29,264 nt of DNA from Methanothrix sp. (GCA_011620785.1 WOYM01000071.1:1-29264); one strand, 5' to 3'. Shown: positions 15,218-23,710, numbered from the stretch's first letter. Notes: a model not told the origin generated them from the sequence alone. Program-made: numbers and translations.

Positions 15218-15478
15218 TCAGATCTGCCTCTTAACTTGGGGAGATGAAAGCACCTCAACCTCTATTTTTGCTGCTATTCCCCGTCCAAGCGAGATCTTCG
15301 ATCCGTTAAGCTCGATTACCACCGGTCCGCCAAAGGGATGGCAGGTTATTTTGCGCACACGGCTGCCTCTTCTTATTCCCATGGATTCAAACCTCCTCTC
15401 CCAGCCGTACTCGCCGTTCACGGAATGAATCTCCAGGGTCTGATTGCAGGGTGCCCTTGAGAGCTCAATGTACCTCAT
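15218..15478 (-). CDS. FeoA-domain protein
   Basis: The 86-aa SH3-like protein matches FeoA: ERRFESMGIRRGSRVRKI, then GGPVVIELNGSKISLGRGIAAKIEVE. FeoA proteins act with FeoB in ferrous iron uptake, and FeoA domains also dimerise or tune regulators. Here no feoB is adjacent. The ATG at 15478 overlaps the hisF stop by 4 nt, so it is likely co-translated with hisF. An upstream start at 15622 would run inside hisF in another frame and has no FeoA character. Its link to histidine synthesis is unexplained. Confidence 0.82.
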   Translation of the reverse strand: MRYIELSRAPCNQTLEIHSVNGEYGWERRFESMGIRRGSRVRKITCHPFGGPVVIELNGSKISLGRGIAAKIEVEVLSSPQVKRQI

Positions 15479-16287
15479 AATCGCACATTCACCCCATTCT
15501 CCTTCAGATATGTCTTGACATCGATGATGCTGCATTCCTGGAAGTGAAAGATGCTGGCCGCCAGAGCGGCAGAGGCATCGGTCTTTTGGAAGACCTCCAG
15601 CATATGCTCTGGACTTGCGCATCCTCCCGAGGCGATCACAGGCACCTGGACCATTCTCGCCACAGCGGCGGTAAGGGGGATGTCAAATCCAAGCTTGGTG
15701 CCATCTCTGTCCATGCTGGTGAGAAGGATCTCTCCTGCTCCCAGGGAGACGGCCTTTTTGGCCCAGGCGATGGCGTCAATTCCGGTGAACTCCCTGCCGC
15801 CGTAATAGGAGCATTCAAACCAGCAGGGCCCCTCTTCCGTCTGTACCATATTCCGGCCATCCTCCTGGGAATAGCGCCTTTTGGCATCTATTGCCAGAAC
15901 CACGGCCTGATTTCCATATCTACCGGCGATCTCGCTGATGAGATGCGGTCGCTTTAGGGCGGAGGTGTTAACGGTGACCTTATCCGCACCAGCGTTGAAG
16001 ACCTCCCTTGATTGCGCCAGGCTGCTTATCCCCCCGCCTACGGCCAGGGGCACAAAAACCGAGAGCGATGTCTTCTTTATCACACTGGTCATGGTCTCCC
16101 GCCGGTCACTGGATGCAGTTATATCCAAAAAGACGATCTCATCCGCTCCATTCTGATAGTACTGGTCAGCCAGCTCCCAGGGGACTCCTGCATATCTGAT
16201 CTGCTTGAACTCAATTCCCTTGACCACTCTGCCCCCAGGGACACCCAGGTCGCAGTCCAGGCAGGGAATGATCCTTCTGGCTAGCAT
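15475..16287 (-). CDS. hisF: Imidazole glycerol phosphate synthase, cyclase subunit
   Basis: The 270-aa TIM-barrel enzyme makes imidazole glycerol phosphate and AICAR from PRFAR and the ammonia supplied by HisH. Catalytic Asp11 (PCLDC) and Asp134 (LAIDAKR) are both present. Phosphate-binding glycines (VGGGIS, ASGGCAS) are conserved. It overlaps hisH upstream by 7 nt and feoA downstream by 4 nt, forming a tight hisH-hisF-feoA unit. Confidence 0.95.
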   Translation of the reverse strand: MLARRIIPCLDCDLGVPGGRVVKGIEFKQIRYAGVPWELADQYYQNGADEIVFLDITASSDRRETMTSVIKKTSLSVFVPLAVGGGISSLAQSREVFNAGADKVTVNTSALKRPHLISEIAGRYGNQAVVLAIDAKRRYSQEDGRNMVQTEEGPCWFECSYYGGREFTGIDAIAWAKKAVSLGAGEILLTSMDRDGTKLGFDIPLTAAVARMVQVPVIASGGCASPEHMLEVFQKTDASAALAASIFHFQECSIIDVKTYLKENGVNVRL

Positions 16288-16886
16288 ATGGTGGACCTCA
16301 CGAAGTTCTTCAGTATTCTCAGGCCCTTTGGCCCTGATTTCTCGGGATGAAATTGGGTGGCAAAGAGGTTATCCTTATGGACTGCAGCTGCCAATTCCAC
16401 TCCGTGATCTGTGGTGGCGGCTATAACCGATTTGTCCCTCGGCTGGCCGTAGTAGGAATGGACGAAGTAGAACATGTCCCCCTCACTGATGCCATCAAAA
16501 ATCTCCACCCGGCGCTTGATGGAGAGGCTGTTCCAGCCCATCTGGGGAATCATCACCCCATCCGGCAGGCGCACAACCTTCCCCTCTATCCAGCCCAGAC
16601 CCGGCGCACCCGGACTCTCCTCGCTCTCCTGGAAGAGCACCTGCATGCCAACGCATATGCCCAGCATCGGCACTCCCACTTGGAAGCATGATAGCAGCGA
16701 GTCTGAGAATCGAGAGAGCTGATTCATGCAGCTGCCAAAGGCCCCCACACCCGGGACAACTATGCCTTTCGCCCCGGCCAACTCCTCTGGATCGCGGGCA
16801 ATCTTAGGATTGCCGCCCACATATTCCAGGGCGTTGTATATGGAAAATAGGTTTCCCATTCCATAATCCACTATGATTATCCTCAT
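16281..16886 (-). CDS. hisH: Imidazole glycerol phosphate synthase, glutaminase subunit
   Basis: The 201-aa class I glutamine amidotransferase supplies ammonia to HisF. The triad is intact: Cys78 in GICVGMQ, His180 and Glu182 in QFHPEKSG. The oxyanion-strand motif PGVGAFG is present. It begins with ATG at 16886 and is the first gene of the minus-strand his unit. Confidence 0.95.
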   Translation of the reverse strand: MRIIIVDYGMGNLFSIYNALEYVGGNPKIARDPEELAGAKGIVVPGVGAFGSCMNQLSRFSDSLLSCFQVGVPMLGICVGMQVLFQESEESPGAPGLGWIEGKVVRLPDGVMIPQMGWNSLSIKRRVEIFDGISEGDMFYFVHSYYGQPRDKSVIAATTDHGVELAAAVHKDNLFATQFHPEKSGPKGLRILKNFVRSTIC

Positions 16887-17162
16887 CTATTTCGTCCTTC
16901 TCGTTATGGCGCGATTCTATTTGGCGCTATTAATATCTCTATTTGCGATCCTTTCATATCTTTTCATAAGCCTGTTGGCTCGGCGGAACATATATTCCTG
17001 CGAGGCACCATACCCCGCAGGGCATAAGGATTATGAACTTTCCTAATAAATTTTTTAAGATTATTTATGATTTCTTCACAATTTCGCATTCATAGAGCTT
17101 CATATTGACTCAATTCGTCCGTTGTTTTTCCATTTCTTATCTGCAATTTAATTATAGCAAAT

Positions 17163-17171
17163 CTTTAAATA
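17163..17171 (+). promoter_or_regulatory. Upstream TATA-like element for gdhA
   Basis: The sequence ctttaaata, followed by gg, matches the second element at 17226. If used it would give a leader of about 110 nt. It may be a second start site. Confidence 0.35.
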
Positions 17172-17225
17172 GGCCGACAACTCAATTCCGCCCTTCTCCA
17201 TCACTTAAAAATTTGACCCATAATA

Positions 17226-17233
17226 CTTAAATA
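17226..17233 (+). promoter_or_regulatory. TATA box proximal to gdhA
   Basis: The sequence cttaaata, about 80 nt before the start codon, is a good archaeal box and would give a leader of about 50 nt. A ggagat ribosome site precedes the ATG. Confidence 0.5.
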
Positions 17234-17309
17234 GGGAACGATGGACATCTCCCTCCACCAGGTCATAAAAATTAAGATTCGGGAAAATACTTAATGGAGA
17301 TGCAATATA

Positions 17310-18557
17310 ATGACCAAATCGAATCCTTTTGAGATAGCTCAAAAACAGCTTGATGATTGTGCCAAGATCCTAAACCTAGATCCTGGTGTGCATGAGTTCC
17401 TCCGCCACCCCAGGCGAGAGTTCCACGTATCGATTCCCGTGCGCATGGATGACGGCAGCATAAAGATCTTCCAGGGATACAGGGTTCAGTATAACGATGC
17501 TCTGGGCCCCTGCAAGGGCGGCATAAGATACCATCCGGATGAGACCATCGATACCGTGAGAGCTCTAGCCGCCTGGATGACCTGGAAGACCTCCCTTCTC
17601 GGCCTGCCCCTGGGCGGAGGCAAAGGTGGAGTGATCTGCAATCCCAAGGAGCTCTCCACCGGGGAGCAGGAGAGGCTCTGCCGGGGCTATGTGGATATGG
17701 TCTGGCAGAACATCGGACCGGAGAGGGACGTTCCTGCGCCGGACGTCTACACCACTCCCCAGATGATGGCCTGGATGATGGATGAGTACTCAAAATTGAC
17801 CGGCTCGAACAACTTCGGTTGCATCACCGGCAAGCCTCTGTGCGTGGGCGGCTCCTGTGGCAGAAGCGATGCCACTGCCCGGGGAGGCATGTATGCTCTG
17901 AGGGAGGCGGCAAGGGAATTAGGAATTGATCTCTCCCGGGCTACAATTGCCGTTCAAGGGTACGGCAATGCCGGCAGCTATGCTCACAGCCTGGCCAAGG
18001 AGCTTTTCGGCAGCAAGGTTGTCGCGGTGAGCGACTCCAAGGGCGGCGCATTCAATCCGGCAGGAATAGAGCCCGCTGAGGCAGCAAGCGTCAAGGCGGA
18101 GACTTCCACGGTGGCCAACATGCCCGATGCCAAGAGGATAAGCAATGAGGAGCTCCTGGAGCTCAATGTGGACATTCTCATTGCCGCCGCTCTGGAAAAC
18201 GTGATCACCAAGGAGAATGCTGGAAATATCAAGGCCAGGATCATTCTGGAGCTGGCCAATGGTCCCACCACACCGGAGGCAGATGAGATCCTCTTCAATA
18301 ACAAGGTGCATGTCATCCCCGACTTCCTGGCCAATGCCGGCGGAGTCACCGTCTCCTACTTTGAGATGGTGCAGAACATCATGCGCTACTGCTGGTCATT
18401 CGAAGAGGTCTATCAGAGGCTGGACGAGAGGATGACCATGGCCTATCAGGGAGTATTGGCCGCCTCCAGACAGTACAATATCAACATGCGTCAGGCAGCC
18501 TACACCGTGGCCGTGGCCAGGGTGGTCGATGCCATGAAGACCCGCGGCTGGGTTTAG
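17310..18557 (+). CDS. gdhA: Glutamate dehydrogenase
   Basis: The 415-aa hexameric-type enzyme interconverts glutamate with 2-oxoglutarate and ammonia. Conserved features are KGGIRYHP near 69-76 and LPLGGGKGG with the catalytic Lys105. PAPDVYT follows, then a Rossmann motif in VQGYGNAGS and ELANGPTTPEAD near the C-terminal domain. The length is normal for the archaeal enzyme. It is transcribed alone behind a long AT-rich leader region. Coenzyme preference cannot be read reliably. Confidence 0.95.
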   Translation: MTKSNPFEIAQKQLDDCAKILNLDPGVHEFLRHPRREFHVSIPVRMDDGSIKIFQGYRVQYNDALGPCKGGIRYHPDETIDTVRALAAWMTWKTSLLGLPLGGGKGGVICNPKELSTGEQERLCRGYVDMVWQNIGPERDVPAPDVYTTPQMMAWMMDEYSKLTGSNNFGCITGKPLCVGGSCGRSDATARGGMYALREAARELGIDLSRATIAVQGYGNAGSYAHSLAKELFGSKVVAVSDSKGGAFNPAGIEPAEAASVKAETSTVANMPDAKRISNEELLELNVDILIAAALENVITKENAGNIKARIILELANGPTTPEADEILFNNKVHVIPDFLANAGGVTVSYFEMVQNIMRYCWSFEEVYQRLDERMTMAYQGVLAASRQYNINMRQAAYTVAVARVVDAMKTRGWV

Positions 18558-18652
18558 AGGAGAGACGAGCCTCCCTCTAAAGGGTCAGATAAGCAGCTAA
18601 AAATAGGTCCTTTGCATCCTCCGAGCAAGAAGCCCGGAATGATTGCAGAGGC

Positions 18653-18695
18653 CTTTGATCTTTATTTTGTCATCATTTGGTCTTTTGATCTTTGT
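18653..18695 (+). terminator. T-rich tract after gdhA
   Basis: Two copies of tttgatcttt (within 18653-18663 and 18684-18694), with T-rich sequence between, form a pyrimidine-rich tract about 100 nt past gdhA. Archaeal termination at such tracts is plausible. Confidence 0.3.
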
Positions 18696-18769
18696 TGGAC
18701 TGGGAATTTGTCTTTTTGCAAGGGATAGAGATTTCCTTGGATGAGTTTTGCTCTCTTTATAGGAGGGTT

Positions 18770-18836
18770 GGGCAAAGTCGATATCTAACGAGGTAGGAGG
18801 AAAATTGGCCGTAATGGTTGTGGTCGACTTTTGCCC
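18770..18836. repeat. Imperfect inverted repeat with 12-13 bp arms
   Basis: Arms gggcaaagtcga (18770-18781) and tcgacttttgccc (18824-18836) match except for one inserted T and flank 42 nt. It could be a small non-autonomous element, a structured RNA, or a regulator site. Confidence 0.5.
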
Positions 18837-18888
18837 GCTAATTGCTCGTCATTCAACGATATAAATGTATGGTGCAAAATCCCCGGTG

Positions 18889-18996
18889 TTAGGGGGCCTC
18901 GTTGGCTGCGGCGACGTCCACTGAAAAGCAGCCTGCTTGGATTACTATGGCCTTAATCCCATCTGGATCCGAGAAATAAAATAAAACAATGCGCCC
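18889..18996 (-). pseudogene. Remnant resembling the C-terminus of a VOC/glyoxalase-fold protein
   Basis: A minus-strand frame between two stops reads about 35 codons that include LFYFSDPDGIKAIVIQAG. The FxDPDG pattern is typical of the last strands of vicinal-oxygen-chelate (glyoxalase/bleomycin-resistance) domains. No start codon or N-terminal part is found, so if real it is a decayed fragment. The match is short, so confidence is low. Confidence 0.3.
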
Positions 18997-19019
18997 TTAC
19001 ATATAAATGGGAACTTCCC

Positions 19020-19265
19020 ATTTGTTCTGCTTATCCTTTGGAGCATTTAAGCTATCTTCCCGGCCAGTGGACTTTTCTGATCTTCGGCGATGGGCCAGAG
19101 CGGATCATGAAACCTTTATCCCTCTCAAGCAGCCCTACAGAAGACCATCTGGAGGTCACAAAAAAGCTGGCCGGCCTGAGGTTCTCAGAGCTTGTAGACG
19201 ATTTGGAGGTTGGAGACACACTTTCACTGGACGGGCCTTATGGGAGCTTCTCCGAGTCAAATTAA
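19020..19265 (+). pseudogene. Truncated FNR-type oxidoreductase fragment
   Basis: The frame reads LSYLPGQW, then KPLSLSSSPTE, VTKKLAG, VGDTLSLDGPYGSF and a stop. This is the FAD-binding half of a ferredoxin-NADP reductase-like domain; PLSLSSSP is the flavin-binding motif. The NAD-binding half is missing, and the N-terminal strand before the PGQ is absent or degraded. The nearest start is a TTG at 19038 without a clear ribosome site. It is best read as a remnant of a deleted gene. Confidence 0.65.
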
Positions 19266-19331
19266 GCGCGAGCATTTCAGCGGGTACAAGAGACCGAACG
19301 CGGGAGAAGAGCTGGTGGGATAGAATCTATT

Positions 19332-20222
19332 TTATCTTTTCCCTTCCTCCTTCTTCTCCCTTATCCAGGAATTAATCACCCGGTCCGACCTCTGCAGGGC
19401 CTCGTGGGTCCCGCCATAATGAAGGGCCGCCTCTCTCATCATCTGCTTGAAGCCCTCCATATCTCCGGAATCCGTTTTTTCGCACAGCCGCATGCACTCC
19501 GCCACAAAGGCCTGCCGGGCAGCAGCCGCTTTGGGATTCATCTGAATGGAGGCATAAAGCTCAGGATTCTGGTCCAGGATTCTGCCCACAAAGTCGATCA
19601 TTATCTCATAAACCGGAGACATGAACCGGTGCGACCTTTGCACATCAAAATCCAGAGCCTTCAGTGCCGCCCCGATGCTGATATAGGCGAAGTGGGTGAG
19701 CGCCTGCACCACGGCCATGGTCTTGTCATGCTCTTCTGCCTCCAGAATTTCGATCCTGGCTCCATCCGATTCGAAGAGGGACTTGATCACTCCAAGCCAC
19801 TTTCCCGTCTTCCCCTCCACCGGGGTGAAGATGATCGTCTGGCCAAAGAGAGATGGCATGGTGGGCCCGAACATGGGATGAGTGCCCAGTGCTTCTACAC
19901 CCTTGGGAGCATAAGTCTTCATCGCTCTCACCGGCCCGGACTTGACCGAGGTCACATCCATGATCAGGCTGCCTGAATGCATGCGTGGGGCAACCTGACG
20001 TATCACTTCCACCGTCTTCTCGATGAGCACGCTCACTAAGACCACATCGCTCTCTTCCACCTCAGCCATCATATCATGGGCATAGCGCACTCCCAGACGT
20101 TCGGCTACCTCTACCTTCCCGCTCGGCCCCCAGATGGCCACCTCCCATCCTTTTGATTTGAAATAGCGAGCAAACCAGGACCCCGTCTCCCCAGTTCCGC
20201 CCAATATCAGTATGCGCGCCAT
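19332..20222 (-). CDS. tyrA: Prephenate dehydrogenase
   Basis: The 296-aa enzyme oxidatively decarboxylates prephenate to hydroxyphenylpyruvate in tyrosine synthesis. It has a Rossmann nucleotide-binding motif, LGGTGETGS, near residue 8. DVTSVKSG follows, then the family motif THPMFGP near 113. The C-terminal helical dimerisation domain is complete. No chorismate mutase or ACT domain is attached. A strong purine-rich ribosome site (gggagggaag) precedes the ATG. It follows aroE by 34 nt on the same strand. Confidence 0.9.
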   Translation of the reverse strand: MARILILGGTGETGSWFARYFKSKGWEVAIWGPSGKVEVAERLGVRYAHDMMAEVEESDVVLVSVLIEKTVEVIRQVAPRMHSGSLIMDVTSVKSGPVRAMKTYAPKGVEALGTHPMFGPTMPSLFGQTIIFTPVEGKTGKWLGVIKSLFESDGARIEILEAEEHDKTMAVVQALTHFAYISIGAALKALDFDVQRSHRFMSPVYEIMIDFVGRILDQNPELYASIQMNPKAAAARQAFVAECMRLCEKTDSGDMEGFKQMMREAALHYGGTHEALQRSDRVINSWIREKKEEGKR

Positions 20223-20256
20223 CTTCCCTCCCCCATCCTAGATCTCCTTATCTTCA

Positions 20257-21111
20257 TCACCTGCTCTTCCTCTGCCTTCGCTCCTCCAGGCTCTCCCTGA
20301 CCGCCCTCTCCATCACATCTGCTGGAGCCTTCCTGCCCGTCCAGATCTCAAAGGCCCTTGCCCCCTGATAGACCAGCATCATCACTCCATCGATGGCCGC
20401 TGCACCAATGGACCGAGCATCCCAAAGAAGCTCCGTCTCCCGGTTATACACGATATCAAAGACGACATGGTGGCTCTTTAAGAGACGGCCATCGATTATC
20501 CTCCCGTCCCCCTCTCTCATCCCCACCGAGGTAGCATTGATGATAACATCCGCCTGGCCGACCAGGCGTTCCAGATCACACAGGCAGTAGCCTATGCCGC
20601 CCACAGAGGCAGCCAGCTCATGAGCCCTCTGGAGGTTCCGATTCGCTATGGAGACCTCCGCTCCCTCCCGATCCAGAGCATAAGCTATCGCCCTTGCCGC
20701 TCCTCCCGCGCCAATCAATAGAACCCGGCTGCCTTTGACCTTGACCCCGGCATCCTGCAGAGCCAATAGAGCCCCCCAACCATCGGTATTATAGCCCTGG
20801 ATTCGGTTCTTTCCTTTCTCTTCCCCCGCCTCTCCAGAAAAGGATATGGTGTTCACCGCTCCAATCGCTCTGGCCAGATCATCCGCCTCCAGAAAATCCA
20901 GGCTCAAAGCCTCCTCCTTGAGAGGAATGGTCAAATTCAGCCCGCCAAATCCCATAGCGTCTGCTCCAATGACTGCATCTTTAAGCCTGGACCGGCTGAC
21001 GCGAAAGGCATGATAACATCCATCCATGCCCAGGGCCCGAAAGGCGGCATTCTGCATGGCTGGAGAGAGGCTGTGCTCGATTGGATCGCCAAAGATTCCG
21101 AAGATCTTCAT
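20257..21111 (-). CDS. aroE: Shikimate dehydrogenase
   Basis: The 284-aa NADP-dependent enzyme reduces 3-dehydroshikimate to shikimate. It shows the substrate site SLSPAMQN, the catalytic Lys65 in NLTIPLKEE, YNTDGWG with the catalytic Asp, and the nucleotide motif GAGGAARA. Length is normal. It lies between the DUF92 gene (64 nt upstream) and tyrA (34 nt downstream), suggesting one minus-strand transcript. Confidence 0.93.
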   Translation of the reverse strand: MKIFGIFGDPIEHSLSPAMQNAAFRALGMDGCYHAFRVSRSRLKDAVIGADAMGFGGLNLTIPLKEEALSLDFLEADDLARAIGAVNTISFSGEAGEEKGKNRIQGYNTDGWGALLALQDAGVKVKGSRVLLIGAGGAARAIAYALDREGAEVSIANRNLQRAHELAASVGGIGYCLCDLERLVGQADVIINATSVGMREGDGRIIDGRLLKSHHVVFDIVYNRETELLWDARSIGAAAIDGVMMLVYQGARAFEIWTGRKAPADVMERAVRESLEERRQRKSR

Positions 21112-21175
21112 TTTTTCATGTGCTCCTATGATCCAGATTCTCGGCCTGAATTATTAACAGGGTAATTTTGATGCT

Positions 21176-22390
21176 CTAGAGGATATTCCAGATATGCAGC
21201 ATGTACCAGGCAACTCCTCCCGCAATGGCTCCAAAGGCAGTAGCTGTCAGGTTCACCCCGTTATTGCTCAGGGTGTCCCGGCTCTGCAGGGTCGCTCCCA
21301 GTAAGCTGTCGAAGTTGGTGCCCAGGAATCCAGCAGCTGCCCCGATAACGATTCCTAAGAGTCCAGTCATCCCGCTTATCGCGGCCAAAATGCCGATGAT
21401 CAGTGCGCCGAGCAGCGATGCCCCCTCGCCAAGCAGCGTCACCCCTCCATCGACACCCGGCTCAGTCTCCTTAAGAGTGGTAATCATCCTGGGCTTGGAG
21501 CTGCTGGTCTCTCCGATCTCGCTGGCCAGGGTATCGCCATTGGCCGTGGCCACAGATCCGATGAAGGCGTATACGAACAGGTCATTTCCGTAGATACCAT
21601 AGAATACTGCCATGGCCAGCGGTACCAGGCTGTTGCTAAAGACGTTCTTGTAGCCTCGCGCTCCTCCATGTGACTGGGCTATCCCTAGCTTCTCCTTTTT
21701 AGCATATCCGTAACGAGTGAACCCGCCACCCATCAGATAGAAGATCAAGAGAAGCAAAAACCAGCTCAAGCCAGCGAAGATTATAACCAGAAAACCGACT
21801 ATGGTCTCGCTGATCACGGCAGATGCGTCTGCCGCCTTAGCCCAGTAAGCGCCCACTCCTAAAATGAGGGCGAAAAGGCATATGAGTATGATTGTATGCA
21901 GCTCCGGGAATGGATAGCGGAAGGAGAAAAGCCACATCACCATGGCGGTTCCGAAGGGAACGGCAAAGTCTCTCATCCTGGATGCCTGATTTAGAAATGT
22001 GCCGGAAAGACCACCCAGGACAGCTAGGAACATAGCGCTCTCCTTGGGAATAGTACCCGCGGAGATCCAGATCGCGAGGGGATAGCCCAAAGCTACAGTG
22101 ATGAGAAGATGAGCTATGCTTCCTGTTAAGGAACTAAACCTCAGATAGCCCAATGAGGCAAAGGTGGAGGCCACAAAAGAGATAGCAATAACATACAAAG
22201 GAAGATCGATGCTCATCTGGGCGAGAACAGGCCTAATGATCAGGAGAAAACCCAGGGTTGCCGCAAGCAAACGGGTGCTCTTCTCCATAAAAAAAGCCGC
22301 CGCCAGAGCGATTACTGTGAACGGCCAGGCATAAGGCAGAAGCAATGCCATAAGTCCTATGGCCAGCCTGGCGGCGTTCTCGCGGTTCAT
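21176..22390 (-). CDS. DUF92 family membrane protein (VTE6-like)
   Basis: The 404-aa protein is polytopic, with repeated hydrophobic helices throughout. Its C-terminal half carries the DUF92 signature GDTLASEIGETSSSKPRMIT, then GVDGGVT and GAAAGFLGTNFDSLLGAT. In plants the DUF92 protein VTE6 phosphorylates phytyl phosphate, so a CTP- or NTP-dependent isoprenoid-phosphate kinase is a reasonable but unproven role. The ATG at 22390 is preferred; a TTG at 22399 adds three residues. It is divergent, with 60 nt between starts, from a cis-prenyltransferase homologue. It is also the first gene of the unit that includes aroE and tyrA. Confidence 0.8.
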   Translation of the reverse strand: MNRENAARLAIGLMALLLPYAWPFTVIALAAAFFMEKSTRLLAATLGFLLIIRPVLAQMSIDLPLYVIAISFVASTFASLGYLRFSSLTGSIAHLLITVALGYPLAIWISAGTIPKESAMFLAVLGGLSGTFLNQASRMRDFAVPFGTAMVMWLFSFRYPFPELHTIILICLFALILGVGAYWAKAADASAVISETIVGFLVIIFAGLSWFLLLLIFYLMGGGFTRYGYAKKEKLGIAQSHGGARGYKNVFSNSLVPLAMAVFYGIYGNDLFVYAFIGSVATANGDTLASEIGETSSSKPRMITTLKETEPGVDGGVTLLGEGASLLGALIIGILAAISGMTGLLGIVIGAAAGFLGTNFDSLLGATLQSRDTLSNNGVNLTATAFGAIAGGVAWYMLHIWNIL

Positions 22391-22450
22391 GCAGTACAAA
22401 TCAATTTCATCGCAAAAATACTTTGCCTATGGAAAACCAGTGATGAATTG

Positions 22451-23062
22451 ATGATTCACCGCCTGTATGAAAAGCTCCTAGAGATGCGCATATCCAAGGC
22501 CAATCTCCCTGGCTGCATTGCCGTAGTCCTCAGCTCAGGGGATCTATTTGATGTGGGCCTGGATAAGCTGAGGGATATCATCGAGTGGAGCAGATCGATG
22601 GGTCTTGCTTCACTCGTCCTTTACATCAATGATAACGAGCCCACCCTCTGCCAGAAGATCGCAGACACCCTGCGGAGCTCTCCCGCTCAAATCTCTCTGC
22701 ACACAGCAGATGCAGATCTGCTTACAGGTTCCGGCGGGAGGATGAGGGTTGCCGTCTCTTTAGGATATGGGGGCAAAAGAGAGGTGACTGAGGCTTTCCG
22801 AGATCTGCTCAGTGAGGTGGAAGAGGGAAGGCTGATTCCTGAGGATATAGATGAAAAGGCAATAGAATCCCGTCTTCGCTTCAGCCAGAAGCCAGATCTG
22901 GTGATAAGGGCGGGAGGAAAGCAGCTGAGCGACTTCATGATCTGGCAGGCGGCCTATTCAGAGCTTTATTTCACCGATGTCAACTGGCTAAGGCTGCGCA
23001 AGATAGATTTTCTCCGTGCCATCAGAGATTATCAGGGGCGAGAGAGGCGCTTCGGCCGCTGA
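22451..23062 (+). CDS. Degenerate cis-prenyltransferase (UppS-family) homologue
   Basis: The 203-aa protein aligns with undecaprenyl diphosphate synthases: AVSLGYGGKREV near 101-112, and the C-terminal block IRAGGKQLSDFMIWQ, AYSELYFTDVNW, DFLRAIRDYQGRERRFGR. The N-terminal catalytic half is degraded. The MDGN(R)RW motif, with its catalytic Asp, is replaced by LSSGDL at 27-32. The FSTEN motif is replaced by NDNEPT near 60-65. It therefore resembles the accessory subunit of heteromeric cis-prenyltransferases (NgBR/Nus1 type) rather than a complete enzyme. A TTG at 22448 is an alternative start. The neighbouring DUF92 gene supports an isoprenoid role. Confidence 0.78.
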   Translation: MIHRLYEKLLEMRISKANLPGCIAVVLSSGDLFDVGLDKLRDIIEWSRSMGLASLVLYINDNEPTLCQKIADTLRSSPAQISLHTADADLLTGSGGRMRVAVSLGYGGKREVTEAFRDLLSEVEEGRLIPEDIDEKAIESRLRFSQKPDLVIRAGGKQLSDFMIWQAAYSELYFTDVNWLRLRKIDFLRAIRDYQGRERRFGR

Positions 23063-23710
23063 TCATTTATTTTCCCGCCTGGGAATATCCTTTGAGGCGA
23101 GAATGCAGAGAAATCGGGCAGGGATTATCTCTGATATAACGATATCATCGTTTACAGTCATCATCTTCACCCCTGCCTCTCTGGCCGGGGCGGCATCCAC
23201 CTGGATTACCTTCGGATTCCCAGTGCGGTAGCCTGCCACCTCCCAGGCCTTATTTGGGGTGGTTGATAGATGGACATACCTCTGGGACGCGGACTTGAGG
23301 CCGATCTCCAGGATCCTGTCTGCCTCCTCCTCGCTCGCTCCGTAATATAGCCTGGGAAGATGGCATTCCGGATGGTCCAGTTCTATGTCCATAGAGTGAC
23401 CGTATCTGGCCCTGATCCTCTGATTTGAGATCTCATATCTCTGCTTGGGATCGGATTGAGCAAGGGCGATAACCATCTCTTTGCTCGCCCAGCGATGTCT
23501 TTTTTGAACCACCTCTCCCAGCTTTGAGAGGTCAACCCAGCCTCGAGAGTCCATCTCCAGGCCCAGATCAAGGGGAAAATGCCGAAGGCCCCCCGCTACC
23601 AGTCTGCCTAGCTGCTCCGTCCTGGCCTCATCCAGAATGAGCTGACCGGCAAGTCCGCACTCACAATGCTCTCCTCTGAAAAATCCGTGCTGAGGGCAAC
23701 GCTTGATCAT
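23063..23710 (-). CDS. kptA: RNA 2'-phosphotransferase
   Basis: The 215-aa protein belongs to the Tpt1/KptA family, which transfers an RNA 2'-phosphate to NAD. An N-terminal archaeal zinc-binding segment (CPQHGFF to CECG) is followed by LRHFPLDLGLEMDSRGWVDL with the family Arg-His, then IRARYGHS, LYYGASEEEAD, and YVHLSTT in the catalytic domain. The ATG at 23710 is backed by gaggaggt about 8 nt upstream. A further 88 upstream codons, to 23974, would overlap the next plus-strand gene and lack family character. It ends tail-to-tail with the cis-prenyltransferase gene with no gap. In an organism without eukaryote-type tRNA splicing ligase its substrate is uncertain. Confidence 0.9.
   Translation of the reverse strand: MIKRCPQHGFFRGEHCECGLAGQLILDEARTEQLGRLVAGGLRHFPLDLGLEMDSRGWVDLSKLGEVVQKRHRWASKEMVIALAQSDPKQRYEISNQRIRARYGHSMDIELDHPECHLPRLYYGASEEEADRILEIGLKSASQRYVHLSTTPNKAWEVAGYRTGNPKVIQVDAAPAREAGVKMMTVNDDIVISEIIPARFLCILASKDIPRRENK

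Larger units (their letters stand above)
16887..17309. other. AT-rich divergent intergenic region between hisH and gdhA
   Basis: This 423-nt gap has no supported gene. It contains two TATA-like ttaaatagg elements toward gdhA. A 6-bp inverted repeat, cctgcg/cgcagg, lies at 16997-17002 and 17016-17021. No recognised riboswitch was seen. Confidence 0.5.
18558..19331. other. Long intergenic decay zone
   Basis: This 774-nt gap follows gdhA. It contains T-rich repeats (18653-18695) that may end gdhA transcription and a long inverted repeat at 18770-18836. It also holds two apparent gene remnants on opposite strands, listed separately. No intact gene is supported. Confidence 0.6.

Noticed and set aside
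19007..19375. 122-aa plus-strand ORF overlapping the FNR-type remnant in another frame
   Set aside because: The recognisable FAD-binding motifs are in the other frame. This one reads as an Arg/Ser-rich shadow.
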